Below are positions 34,201 to 45,598 of a stretch of DNA of 64,000 bases, in pieces. How positions within the stretch are numbered: position 1 is the stretch's first letter; each line of letters begins with the position of its first letter. Both the position numbers and the translations under genes were made by a program. Under the pieces are notes generated by a model that was given only the letters and a program-made list of their open reading frames with translations, did no database searches and was not told the DNA's origin. The stretch lies in contig CM046863.1 in assembly GCA_025617745.1 (NCBI GenBank), positions 14,512,875-14,576,874 on the forward strand. Reading direction: 5' to 3'. Source of the DNA: Heliocidaris erythrogramma. Its lineage: Eukaryota > Echinodermata > Echinoidea > Camarodonta > Echinometridae.

Positions 34201-35596
34201 CATTTTCTTATTTGATAACTTCAATTTTCTGCTGTCGTTAATTTTTATGTCATTTCAAAAGCTCTCATTAGAATCGTCAGCAGGCCATAGTGCTCAAACC
34301 AAGACAAGTAACACTTGTAATTCATCCCCTCAGACATTTATTGTCTATTATGAGGTCAAAAGCCTTTCCTTTCAGGAAAAGGGGTACTTGTCTGGGCAAA
34401 TTTGTCCGAGGCGCGTGTTTCTTTTCCGTATCCCGAACGCGTCAGAAACCCCTTTTTGAAGACTTTGAAAGAGACTACAAGTATCGGACTTGTATTTTCT
34501 TACTCGGTCACCTTATTTTTAAATCAGCAAAAGAAAATTTCGTAATATAAACCTGTGCCGAGATTCGAACTCGCGGTCCTTTCACCGATAGAGCACCGGA
34601 TTATCCGATTGCGCCACACAGAACAGCTGCGAGATGCCCTTGATCGTTTTATTATATTGCTACAATTTGTTTTCATGAATATTCATGCCGACTAGTCTTG
34701 ACGGAATACACCGTATTTTGAGCATTTTGACGCATTAGGGTTACGGTAAAAAAAACCCACACGTCCGGGGCACTTTCTCCTTGCTGTAGTCGACCTAGGT
34801 GTAATTGACCCGGGGTAAATGTCACAAAGGTAATTGTAATAGGGAGTAGTAGTGAATAATGAATAAACTGTTAATAATCATTTTCCTAGTTCCATAGACA
34901 ATGGACTCGAACACAACCTGTATGCCTCCAAATGCAGCTGGTCTAATATATTTTTTCCAGGGCTGTATATATATATATATATGTAGGGAGTTGAACCACA
35001 TTTAAAGGGAAGATTGAGTTCTTTGAAAGGTAACAAATAATTTGTGAGCTTTCTCATTCTTTTTATGTTAGTTTGGAAGGTTATCATAGAAGATATGTTC
35101 CCTGAAAAGAATTCCTCAAGAAATAGCTGAAATGTTCGGGCAGAAAATGTTTGTGTAGTCCCATATGCACATTTCTATGTGCAGTGCATGTGACTCTCAG
35201 CAGGATTGAGTCAATTTCTTATCATTTTGGTATTCCAAAATCTTACAGCATACACCGATTCTTACAGAGGCGTAGATAGCGGGGGGGGGGGGGGGGGGGG
35301 TTTGTTACGATATGCGATACTGTGAGTGGACTGTGAGTTGGACTGTGGACAATTTCCTCGGAAATATTAATGAACGGTTATTAGCGTTAGAGCACAAAAT
35401 TACGCATTTAAGGAGGAAGAAAAAATCTTAAACAAAATTAATTCTCATTGAGAAACTGAAGCTAAAGGAGGATCAAGTAAAGGGTTTTGAGTATCAACGA
35501 GTGCATCGTGTCCCCGCCATGCAGAAACCATGCCCTATCAAGGCCAGATTTCTGAGGTTTGCCGATCAGGTAACTATTCAAACTAATGCCAAGCTG
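34201..35596. other. No protein gene seen; tRNA-like relic and G20
   Basis: Mostly AT-rich unique sequence. Includes a tRNA-like segment at 34553-34621, a (TA)n run at 34965-34982 and 20 uninterrupted G at 35281-35300. Confidence 0.55.
34553..34621 (-). pseudogene. tRNA-like relic
   Basis: Minus strand: GTGGCGCAATCGGATAA resembles a tRNA D arm/A box and GAGTTCGAATCTC a T arm/B box, and the ends CTGTG/CACAG pair. The middle does not form a proper anticodon stem, so this is a tRNA pseudogene or the head of a tRNA-derived SINE rather than a functional gene. Confidence 0.45.
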
Positions 35597-36197
35597 CACT
35601 GTTAAAAAATATGTGGGTATTTTTACAGGAAATTTCCTGGCAGTCGAAACGCCAGGAGTGCACGTTATTTTACAGCCTCATGTAAAACTACAGTCTGTAA
35701 AAAATATTTCCGTTTTTTTTACAGGAAAGAGACTGTAAATTTAAAATAATTTGTAGTCAGTCTCAAGGAAAGCCAGAAAGTCTGTAGTTTTACAGTTATT
35801 AGTGTATAGCCATGCTTTATGTTATCCTATTCTCTACCTTAATCTATCCTATCCTAAACATATCCTATCTAGTTAATTGTGTGTGTGTAATTGGGTTTTT
35901 ACAGACGTGTATCAATCAGACCATCAGACCCCAAACCATACGCTTACTAAAAATTCATGAATATTCATATAAGTGTTTTCCCACATATTTGGTAATTTAA
36001 CAGGGTAACTTGTTAAAATATGACAAAAATGTTTTTTAACGGTGTTTTTTATCGGGCGATTGAAAATAAATGCTGATTTCCGGTAAACCAACAAACTTGC
36101 TGTTGTTTTACAGGAAAAAGCCTGTAAAATTGAAATGACGGCAATAACTTGTAATTTCAAGGGCCAGGAAACCTGTAGTTTTACAGTTATTTTTTAC
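35597..36197. mobile_element. MITE-like region rich in TTTTACAG/CTGTAAAA
   Basis: The left edge (CACTGTTAAAAAATATG, ~35597) and the inverse of the right edge (TACTGTAAAAAATAACTG, ~36197) are similar. Between them TTTTACAGG and CTGTAAAA recur at least eight times, in both orientations, in two blocks (35600-35810 and 36095-36197) separated by ~290 bp of unrelated sequence that includes the 42-base SINE tail copy. This is the pattern of a MITE interrupted by a later insertion. Confidence 0.5.
35879..35920 (-). mobile_element. SINE tail fragment
   Basis: These 42 bases, starting with a GT run and AATTGGGTTTTTACAGACGT, are identical to 23738-23779, the tail of the 7SL-like SINE. Everything upstream of the tail is missing, as in a 5'-truncated insertion, or it belongs to a LINE partner sharing the same tail. 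Confidence 0.7.
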
Positions 36198-36206
36198 AGT
36201 AGTTAT

Positions 36207-38681
36207 GTTCACACGTACTACATAGCATCAATGCTATGTTAGCATCGATGCTATGTAAGTTTCAAAAATATTTCCAGTACGTTCAGACAGGCCGTGATCG
36301 ACTTGCTTCTATCACCCACTCGTGACTATTCATCGCTCACCCGCTGCCAAAACAATAATTACTGCGCCACACAGAGTGACCCGAGTATAATTGGTATGCA
36401 TGGTCAAACGCGCAGAAGTCTTCATAAATCAACATAATAACACAATAACAATTCATTTGTAATATCGATAATACAATTAAGTAGCAAATACATGTGTTAT
36501 AATACTTAATTTTAAATAAACCTTGTACATGTCAAAATTGACTGAACTCCAATCTTATGCCAAAATAAAACACATGCATGCACACTACATTCTCTGGTAA
36601 GCACATGTAAATCAATATCTAAAGACCACATCATACTTTAGTTAAAGTAGATATTCAAAGAAAATCACAAATATGGCAATTAATGTATCACTAGAAACTG
36701 GGAAGCTTACAGATGGCAATCTTATAAGTTTTATGTCAACTGCGTATCTGGTGATTATAAAAACAACACAAATAAAAGCTCTTCTCAGCATCTGGAATAT
36801 CCGAGTATTCGCCAGAAATATAGCGATGTTTTGATGTCGTCACACTCGGGATCGATCCTGCATAAGCAGACGACGTCCTATAATGAATGAACGTAATTGC
36901 AATGCAATTATTTATCAAATTATAAAGAGTTTGGTGTATTTAAACATGACCTTATTTCACACCACTATAAAGGGAAAGTGAAACTGATTCTGATAGCTAA
37001 AACCGTTTGATTGTAAATACATAGGAGAAGGGTCAATGATCAATGAAATAAACCCCACTTTCAAATTGAAAAGCCCTCCGAATAATAGCAGGATGGTATT
37101 CGTTCCCTCTTGAAACGCCGAACATGCCCTGGTGCAAGCAGCTGAAAATACAATGGCGTCTTATTTTGTTTACAAGTGACTGATTCCTTTATTTTTTTAA
37201 CGCTGCATTTTTCATCAAAATAATACCATACACGAAGTTAAGAGTGAGGCAACAGACTAACATTAAGACTGACGCTAGTGAAGGAAGAGAAATAAGTGAA
37301 GAGGAGATGACAAAATAGGCTCTGAAAAATGTGTAAGATGTTATGGGACATCGTCTGCTTAGACAGGACTGGTCCAGGGTGTGTCGTCACATATCTCAGC
37401 AGCGTTCGAGGAGCTCTTCAGCTGCTATATCGGGGGCTGTATTTTACCGTTTTATAATTGATAATAATCATTACTTCAAATGTTTCCAAACGTTGAATTT
37501 GGATAACCTTGTTTAATTTATGCCATCTATGCAATAATAAGTATTAAGCCAATATTTAAAATCATTAACGTTCTACTTTAAGGTCTGATTCTGAAAAAGC
37601 AGATTCTCAGCTTTAAAACGATATATAACTCATTAGCATTGGATGTTCATAACTCAATGTACAAATTGAAGAATGCAGTCCCTCATAATACTTCTTAATA
37701 AGGGTTTAAAGTTTACAGTCTATTGAAGCACTCTGACTTGCAAAGTGTTGTGCTAAGGTGACAAATAGAGGATTAGAACTCAATGAAAATTTCTATGAAG
37801 GGATTATCAGATTGTCCTAAAACTTGGCATACTACATAGACATATCCTGTTTATCATAGTGCACTAAGTATCAATGCAAGAACTTACTCCGGGAGATTTA
37901 TGGGAGATTAAAATGAGACAAGTACATGTATTCAGGGTCGTGAAAAAGAAAAGTAATACAACAAAATCCAGAGAAGACTGGCAAAAATACCACTTCTAGA
38001 TTGTTTGGTGCCTCCACATTTTAGATAACTTAAAAAAAGTATACTCTTTCAGGAAATACCCAAAACTAAAATTTGACCATGCATGCCAACCAAAACACAT
38101 TGATTGATCTCTAACTGAAAATCACACAGTGAGACTTTTGGGTGGTTTTGTGGTGCCTGGTCACATATATAAAAAAGAAAAGATAAAAAGAAGGACCCCC
38201 TCCAAAAAAACACACCCTTCCTTACGAAACAGTATACACATTACCCTACTATACCCCTATATACATCACATGAATAATACATACATTACATTACAGTACC
38301 AGATGAAACAGACAGAATGATACTGATAGTAGAAAAAAAAGTAGGGAAGAGGGTACATCACATGAATACATACATTGCATTATATTATAGCACCACATGA
38401 AACAGATAGAATTATAATAGCAGCGAGTGAAGATAGCAGCGATTGCGCTCACACGACAAATAGTCACAAGCGCGGTGGGTGGTCTACCGCAAAGCGTCGA
38501 TGCTTTGTCGCTGGATCCTGAGATTTACTCCTGCTATACTCGCTGCAAGAATAGTTTGGAAACTCGCTTCTATCTCGTGACTATCTGCGTTCAGACAGCG
38601 TTTGGTCTCGACACTATCTGGTCTTCACCAAAATAGCATCGACACCTCGATAGCATCGATGCTATCGCTCTACGTGTGAAC
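36207..38681. mobile_element. 2.5-kb TIR element with ATCGAT palindromes
   Basis: GTTCACACGTA at 36207-36217 is inverted exactly at 38671-38681. Just inside each end lie palindromes built on AGCATCGATGCT: on the left CATAGCATCAATGCTATG and TAGCATCGATGCTA, on the right the perfect 20-bp CGATAGCATCGATGCTATCG (38648-38667). The subterminal zones also share GTTCAGACAG and CTTCTATC...CGTGACTAT. No transposase is recognisable; the interior includes the ~805-bp dispersed repeat (36777-37581) and A/C-rich sequence. It looks like a non-autonomous DNA transposon that acquired another repeat. No clear target duplication was found. Confidence 0.6.
36777..37581 (+). repeat. ~805-bp dispersed repeat, copy 2
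   Basis: Same orientation and about 95% identical to 19188-19999. It differs by scattered substitutions and a TAG within the short frame that is open in copy 1. It lies within the TIR element at 36207-38681, so one of the two inserted into the other. Confidence 0.85.
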
Positions 38682-38689
38682 GTACCTAG

Positions 38690-38795
38690 TGTGTTTAAGG
38701 GAACTATGTACTTTGCACAAGATCTACCGAGACGAATAAGAGAGGAGAGGAGAGCCCAGGTTCCCGCACTGAAAGCAGCAAGAGAAGCCGTTAAA
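38690..38795 (+). pseudogene. LINE ORF1-like fragment
   Basis: About 30 codons, with YFAQDLPRRIREERRAQVP and LKAAREA, match the 'A-E-D-x-P-x-x-x-R-x-x-R-x-x-L-x-P-x-L-K-A-A-R' pattern seen in ORF1/transposase_22-like proteins of L1-type elements. The resemblance stops at AAREA, where the DIRS-type sequence begins. Confidence 0.4.
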
Positions 38796-38892
38796 CTTGT
38801 GTTGCTTGAGCGTCGTGGCTTAAATACGGTTTACGTGATTGTGTATTGCTTGCGTGTAATAAATCCTGACGTTAGTATTATATTGAGATTAT

Positions 38893-39415
38893 GTATAAGC
38901 CTACTACTGAAAGAGAACAGTCTTCATCAGCGGCTTCGTTGGGATCAACAGAAAGGCCAGATCCCAAGGCGACAGTTAATAGCGTCTTAACGGCAGAGGA
39001 TATCTCTAGAATTGTACACGAGGCTGTAGGTGGAGTAAGAAATTACATTGATAACAACTGTTAGATAAGCAAAAGGAGGAAAGTGAGAAGGCTATTCTTA
39101 CGGCGACAAATGAGGTAAAGAAGTTGAGAAACGCCGTTCAGGTCCAATTCAAATTCAAAGGGAACCGTATACAGTTTGATTTCAACTCAAATTAGATTGA
39201 AAACCTAACCAAGATTAAAGATTGTCTTACATAGAGCAATATAGACAGAGCTAAATAAGAGGTAGATTCAGCAGTAGAGGAGTTGAAGAAACGCAACAAA
39301 CTTATCCGATTGGCTGACAAGTCAGACGAGGGTTGGAAAGTCATTGACGAGTATCTTTCAGAGGAGTTGGCTAGTGACACCGACGATGAAAAAAGGATTA
39401 GGTAGTTACGAGAGT
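38893..39415 (+). pseudogene. DIRS-type element, gag-like ORF1
   Basis: From ATG 38893 the frame reads MYKPTTEREQSSSA... LTAEDISRIVHEAV and then, across at least four stops, QVQFKFKGNRIQFDFN, VDSAVEELKKRNKLIRLADK and GWKVIDEYLSEELASDTDDE. The 'KLIRLADKS..GW..V.EY..DELA.D..DEK' signature is characteristic of the ORF1 protein of DIRS-like elements in marine invertebrates. It is the gag-equivalent of the RT and recombinase parts that follow on the same strand. Dead because of TAG/TAA codons. Confidence 0.7.
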
Positions 39416-39532
39416 TCTGTTGGTGAAGCCGGGGTACATATCAAGGAATTTGGAGGTATGTGATAAAATAAATTGAGAGGAAAAGAGTACTTCTTTCACT
39501 TGTAATAAATAGCATGTGAACAGGAATTTGCC

Positions 39533-40172
39533 GCCCTGGCATTAATAGCATATTCATAAAAGTTAATCATGAATGGACGTGTAACTGAATAATTGCTTAT
39601 ATTATGACGGTGGTCAGTCCTTCCCTGAGCAAGATCGGCTCGAATAGTAATTACGATGATTCAAGTCAATTATGATTAAGCTTGTGATTAGGATGTTACT
39701 GAGTTGTAAATGCCCTGGCATTAACAGCATATTCATAGAGTTAATCATGAACGGACGTGTGATGAAACATTTGATTTTAATATGATGGTGGCCAGTCGAT
39801 CCTACCCTGAGCCAGATCGGCTCGTACAATACTTATGCTTGAGGTCAATATGAATTAGCATGTGTTTTAGGATGTTACTGATTATTAAAGGCCCTGGCAT
39901 TAACAGCATATTCATAGCAGTTAATCTTGAATGGACGTGTGACTGAACAACTGTTTATATTATGTCAGTGGTAAGTCCTCCCCTGAGCTAGACCGGCTCG
40001 AATAATTCTTTTTATGCTTGGGGTCAACATGAATTAGCATGTGTTTATGATGTTGTAAAGGCCCTGGCATTAATTATTATATTCATAGCAGGTAATCACT
40101 AATGAACATGACTGAATAATTGCTTATAATAACGGTGGTCAGTCCTTCGCTGAGCTGGATCGGCTCGCAAAG
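39533..40172 (+). repeat. Four tandem ~175-bp units between DIRS ORF1 and RT
   Basis: GCCCTGGCATTAA starts at 39533, 39712, 39891 and 40061 (spacings 179, 179, 170). Each unit continues with GCATATTCATAG, a GAACGGACGTGT-like box, GGTGGTCAGTCC and GATCGGCTCG. The fourth is partial. No coding function evident. Confidence 0.88.
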
Positions 40173-40175
40173 TGA

Positions 40176-41680
40176 GTGTATATTGTAATTACTTGCATAG
40201 ATACAAACGTGGAATGGGAAGTAGACTCGGTCCCGAAGTCGCGGTTGAGTGGACAGGATACGGTTAGACAACCTAGTTGCTCTGAAATGCTGGACAACAG
40301 TGAAGATAAAGTGCACGGGTACGATAACACATTTTATATGAGAAATTTGTACGAGTATGAACAAGGAATTTCGAATCCAATCATTAAAGATAGAATGAAA
40401 TCGACTTATGACTTTTGGGTTTCAATAGGCACAATTTCAGAAATGCTGAGTGTGATTGCGGATGGTTATAAACTTCCACTTTTGTTTACTCCGCCTCCCA
40501 TGTACCTGAAGAATAACAGATCAGCAGTGAATCATGCACAATTCGTTTCTGAGGCGATTAATGAACTTTTGAACAATAAATTAATTATCGAGAGATCTGT
40601 TGCACCGCGTATCACTAACCGGTTATCAGTCTCTGTTCAAAGTACAGGCAAGAAGAGACTTATCTTAGATGTTTGTTATATAAATGGGTTTTTATGGAAG
40701 GAGAAAATATTTTTTGAAGATTGGCGAGTGGCTATCGAATTTTTCAAGAAAGGAGATTTCATGTGCTCATTTGATTTGAAATCAGGTCATCATTAATATT
40801 TTCCGAGACCACACAGAGTATGTAAGTGTTGCTTGGGAGTTTCAAGGTACTATAAGGTATTTTTACTTTTTAGTTTTACAGATGCGAGTAGCAGTGGATG
40901 TGGTGCAGTATGTGGTGATTTTAGATTTAACCAGTCATGGGAACCTAATGACAGAGGTAAAAGTTCCACATGGAGAGAGCTAAAAGGGGTTCTGTTAGGA
41001 GCTTAGGAACTTTTCTTCCAGAGATCAAGCGGAAAAGAGTGAAACTGTTCCAGATAATAGAAGCGTAGTGGCAAAAGTGAACAAATTCAGAAACGCTGAG
41101 TGTGATTGCGGGTGGTTATAAACTTCCACTAATAAGGACAGTATGAATACTGAGTTACAGAATTTGAGTCTGGAAATTTATAGGCTGGCTAGAGAAAATT
41201 ATATGACCCTTGAAGTACAATGGGTACGTAGAGAAGACAATGCACAGGCATATCTTCTCAGCAGAGAAATTGATTTCGATGACTGGGGAGTTTCGAGAGA
41301 ATTCTTTAACTTCTTGAATAGTTTATGGGGTCCATGCACTGTGGACCGTTTTGCAGACAACGCAAAATTGGACAGGTTTAATTCAAAATTCTGCTGTCAA
41401 GGGGTCAAGTCAAGTCGATGCTTTTGTCAACTGGGTTGGAGAAAACAATCGGATTGTTCCACCTATATATCTTGTTCCTAGGGCTATTAAACATCTGATT
41501 GCTGTTAAGGCACAAGGTACATTGGTTGTACCAGAGTGGCCTTCAGCACCTTTTTGGCCTATGTTGTTTGGTAATAACAACCAATGGGCGGAGGCTGTGA
41601 CACAAGTACTAAAATTAGATGATCCATCACATTCGTGCATGGAAGGAACCATAAATTTTTGTTTGGATTACAGAATATGA
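40176..41680 (+). pseudogene. DIRS-type RT / RNase H (palm deleted)
   Basis: Frame 40176-40796 gives the RT fingers: ISNPIIKDRMKSTYDFW, ADGYKLPL, SVSVQSTGKKRLILDV and DWRVAIEFFKKGDFMCSFDL (motif A, SFDLKSG). After a shift, INIFRDHTEYVSVAWEFQG continues, then text jumps to FTDASSSGCGAV and STWRELKGVLL, the RNase H domain. The palm with motif C is therefore deleted. 41143-41680 continues with MTLEVQWVRREDNAQAYLLSR, WGPCTVDRFADN and GTLVVPEWPSAPFWP, typical of DIRS elements. A 45-base piece around GAAATGCTGAGTGTGATTGC (40437) is repeated at ~41090, evidence of internal rearrangement. No full-length frame remains. Confidence 0.85.
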
Positions 41681-41878
41681 AAAATCGTGTGTTATGTGTA
41701 AAGATGAATGCAGCTGAAAAAGTGTGAACAGGTATGGCGTGAGGAATACTTGGAGTTGTAATTCCACTGGGTGAATTCCAAGAGGCAAGTTACGTCCCAC
41801 TTGGGGCAGAGATTTAGATTCTGACTGCAGAAGTTTGATGGTAAGATAGTAACGTTAACAGCTATCAGGAAGCTCATA

Positions 41879-42930
41879 TTGGAGATATTGGAGATATTGG
41901 AGACTGTCATAATATGTATTTGTTTGCAAATTTTGTTGTGCAGGGATGAAGAATACAAAGCCACCCTGACAAGGATTTTGGAAGCTTCTAGAGCAGAGAC
42001 TACGCTTTCAAAATACAAGAGAGCATTCAAACTATGGACACACTTGTGTAGGGACAATGGGTTGTGTCCACTCCCTGCTGGACACGAAAATTTAGCAGGA
42101 TACTTTATACACATGTAATAATAATAATAATGTGCCATATTCGTCCATAGAGTCGGCTTACTATGCTATTAAGTGGCATTTCGATTCTTCGCCAGATGTG
42201 TGCAATCCGTGGGACATGAAATTTGTAAAATTACTCATAGAAGGTTTAAAGAGAATGCTAGCAAAGCCGGTTATACAGAAAGAACCAATAACAGCAGATA
42301 TGCTCCATAAAATAGAGGAGAAGTTTGGATGCTGTGATAACCTTATGCATATAAGAATTTGTGCTATGTTACTAGTGCCTTACACAGGAATTTTCAGGTA
42401 TGACGAAATGTCAAATTTGAGGCTTTGCGATGTCCAAATGTTTACATCACATATCAAGTTTTTTGTCAGACAGAGTAAGACAGATCAGTATAGGAAGGGG
42501 CATGGGTTATTGTAGCCTCATCTGATGAGTTAACCTGTCCAGTAGCTATGGTAAAGAAATACTTATCTCTGGCAAAATTGGATCTGAGTTCAGATGATTA
42601 TCTGTTTAAACCTGTTACTTTGAAGAAATCTACTCAAGAATATGTCACCAGGAAAAGTAAACTTTCATACATTAGGTGCCGTGAAATTCTACATTTTGCA
42701 CCTCAAGACGTGTAATTGTACATTTTGCACTTCAAGAAATGGGTCTGAACCCGAAAATGTTTGGGTTACATAGTTTGAAATCCGGTGGTGTGTCTGCGGC
42801 AGCAGCAGTTGGCGTGCCTGACCGGTTGCTTAAAAAACACGGTAGGTGGCAAACAGAGGTATCCAAAGATAGATACGTTAAAGAGGATCTTCAAAACCAG
42901 ATGATAGTGTCTGCTAATTTAGGCGTGTAA
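41879..42930 (+). pseudogene. DIRS-type tyrosine recombinase (broken)
   Basis: Three frames make one tyrosine recombinase: 41879-42118 (SRAETTLSKYKRAFKLW, N-terminal core-binding), 42132-42515 (SSIESAYYAIKWH, then LVPYTGIFRYDEMSNLR with the first catalytic Arg at codon 42396) and 42739-42930 (MFGLHSLKSGGVSAAA, HGRW and DRYVKED with the Tyr at codon 42874). A short run of TAA repeats at 42116-42131 breaks the first two, and a frameshift plus small duplication (CATTTTGCAC, 42690-42730) breaks the last. The HxxR motif reads H-S-L-K, with Arg replaced by Lys (codon 42778). These enzymes integrate circular DIRS DNA without target duplication. Confidence 0.87.
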
Positions 42931-43885
42931 GTACAAATTAAGTATAACGTAGATATGTTTATAGAGACATGACGGTAAAACATTAAATAATGTGCAGAAG
43001 ACACTCAGAGTAGTTATAAGTAAAATATTGTATCCTGCATGGTGGTAGGCGGAAAGGTGGATTCAGTGATGGTTGAATAGAGTACATAAGAACCGAAAAT
43101 TCATGAAATGAAATGTGTATGATGGAATATTGTAAGAAATAGTTATAATAGTGAATAATAAAGATATAAAAATGCATTAGAAGAAATAAAATGAAATGAC
43201 AGTATAAGCTATTACAGCGTATCTTGCCCGTTTTTAATAGCTGATAATGGTATAGCAGAAGCTATGAGCCATTCGTCGAAGATCCGTGCTCCCCAAAAGT
43301 GTGTTCATGTATATACTAACATGTGTTCTGTTTCAGGAGGACGTTAGGCGTAATAGGAAAATTCTTATTCGCGTTTGAGTTGGCGAATTAGCTAATAACT
43401 GAATTTCCTATCGTAAGCAGAAGTATTCATAGGTGATATGCTAATTACTAGGTTGGTTGGAATTGTGAAGTACGACTAGTGAGGCGTGAGCAAGTCACTG
43501 AAAGATTTCGAAACCGTGGACAGCGGTTGTGTTGCTAGATCGACAGACACTTGGAGAATTAACGGTGGCAGAGATTAAACCCTTTGCGATTCAAAATTTT
43601 GATATGGAATTAAAGTATATCAGTTATTTCTTTCAGGTATTGTCCAAGAAGGTCAGTTTAAAGTCAGCCACATGATTATGAGAGCCCTTGGGTATGACTA
43701 CTAAAGAAGTGAGAAGTTAAAAGCAGAGCTCAATGTTTTGGTAAACGTGCTATGGTCGACCCTGGACAATTGGTTGAAGAACTGAAAGTTACTGCACTCG
43801 TAGTTAGAAGGAAGTTTGAACAGAGGATGAAAAGAGAAGAAACTGACAAAACGTAGAAGAAAGTGGTTCGCATATCGCCTTTTTT
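42931..43885. other. Probable DIRS 3' region; no gene seen
   Basis: AT-rich sequence after the recombinase. I looked for an inverted copy of the putative left terminus (38795-38830) and did not find one, so the right end of the element is undefined. Short coding-like text near 43700-43860 (KLKAELNVLVN) is unassigned. Confidence 0.4.
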
Positions 43886-44378
43886 ATGAATTAAAGAAAA
43901 AGAAAAAAAAAAATAAGAGGATAAACAATGAGTCATTATTTCTTTAAATTGTAAATTTAATGGTATTATTCTCGAGAAATAAGATCACTGATAGAATTTC
44001 ATGTCGCTAGTTAAATACATGAGGGTCAATTATAAAGGGGGTTACTTCCTGCTTTTCTTTTTTTCCCCCTCCATGCGTGAAAAGAAAGAAAGGGGAAAAG
44101 AGAGGGAAAGAAGGGAAGAAGAGGTAAGGGAGGGGAAGAAGGAAAAGAGAAGGAAGTTGACGTAAATCAAGTCATAATTTCCGTGAAAGGTAAATTGATG
44201 GTATTGTTTTGGAGGATCACGTTTGTTGACAGAATTTTATCATGCTGGTTACTGATCGAATTGCCTTATATAAAGTATATAATTAGAAGATTTTTTTTTC
44301 TTTTTCTTTTTAAAAATTTGAAATGTAAAACGATTTATAACTTGAATATATCATAAAGAAATGTGAGAAAATTACAAT

Positions 44379-44448
44379 GCCCCGACCGGGATTCGAACCC
44401 GGGACCTGGATTACATGACCAGTGCTCTACCAACTGAGCTATCCGGGC
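44379..44448 (-). tRNA. tRNA-Thr(TGT)-like, unit 1
   Basis: A 70-nt cloverleaf on the minus strand: acceptor GCCCGGA/TCGGGGC with one G-G mismatch, D arm GCTC/GAGC, anticodon stem of four pairs plus a T-T mismatch, loop CATGTAA, T arm CCGGG-TTCGAAT-CCCGG. Internal A box TAGCTCAGTTGG and B box GGTTCGAATCC are intact and a TTTT terminator follows within ~10 nt. With a 7-nt loop the anticodon is TGT (Thr), but position 33 is A where U is nearly universal. It could be a functional gene, a pseudogene, or the head of a repeat. Confidence 0.55.
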
Positions 44449-45527
44449 TCCCGTCGAAGCAAAGTAACAATCTCACATTTATAACTTCTTTAATATGTCA
44501 GTTGATGATATTGTTTTGAGGGACTGTAATTAAGGATAATGTTATCTCACCAGTTACTGTACTAATTTGCCTGAGAATTGGGAAGATTTCCTTTTATTTT
44601 GTGTGCTTGTAAGTAAAAAAAAAAAGAATCAGAGGATATTCAATTACTGAATCATAATTTCTTTAGATTGTATATTAATGGTACCATTCTAGTCTGGAGA
44701 AGCAAGATCGATGACAGAATTTCATCTCGCTGGTTAATTACATGAGTGAGAGGTCAGTTATAAAAAAGGGGGTGATTTCTTGCTTTTCTTTTTTCTTTCT
44801 TTTTTCTTTTCAAGAATAAAGAGAGAAAAGGGGAAAAGAAGAAAAGGAGATGGAAGGGAAGGGGAAGAGAGAAAGAGAAGGAAGATGACGTAAAACGAGT
44901 CATAATTTTTTGAAAGTAAATTGACGGTATTGTTTTGGAGGATCAAATCTATTGACATAATGTTATTCTGCTGGTAACTGTAGATGCATTTACACGTGAT
45001 CAAGTTGCTTTAGTTTTTCTAGCAATTGGAAGAATGCCTTTTTTATGAGTTAAAGAAAAAGAAAAAAAAAAGAATAAGAGGATAAACAATGAGTCATTAT
45101 TTCTTTAAATTGTAAATTTAATGGTATTATTCTAGAGAAATAAGATCACTGACAGAATTTCATTTCGCTAGTTAAATACATGAGGGTCAATTATAAAGGG
45201 GGTGACTTCCTGCTTTTCTTTTTTTCCCCTCCATGAGTGAAAAGAAAGAAAGGGGAAAAGAGAGGGAAAGAAGGGAAGAAGAGGTAAGGGAGGGGAAGAA
45301 GGAAAAGAGAAGGATGTTGAAGTAAAACAAGTCATAATTTCCGTGAAAGGTAAATTGATGGTATTGTTTTGGAGGATCACGTTTGTTGACAGAATTTTAT
45401 CCTGCTGGTTACTGATCGATAAAAGTATATAATTAGAAGATTTTTTTTCTTTTTCTTTTTCAAAATTTGAAATGTAAAACGATTTATAACTTGAATATAT
45501 CATAAAGAAATGTGACAAAATTACAAT

Positions 45528-45598
45528 GCCCCGACCGGGATTCGAACCCGGGACTCTGGATTACATGACCAGTGCTCTACCAACTGAGCTATCCGGGC
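45528..45598 (-). tRNA. tRNA-Thr(TGT)-like, unit 2
   Basis: Same sequence as the 44.4-kb copy apart from one extra base in the variable loop (CCAGAGTCCC), located in the second 1.15-kb unit. A and B boxes and the TTTT after the 3' end are kept. Same A33 anomaly. Confidence 0.55.
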
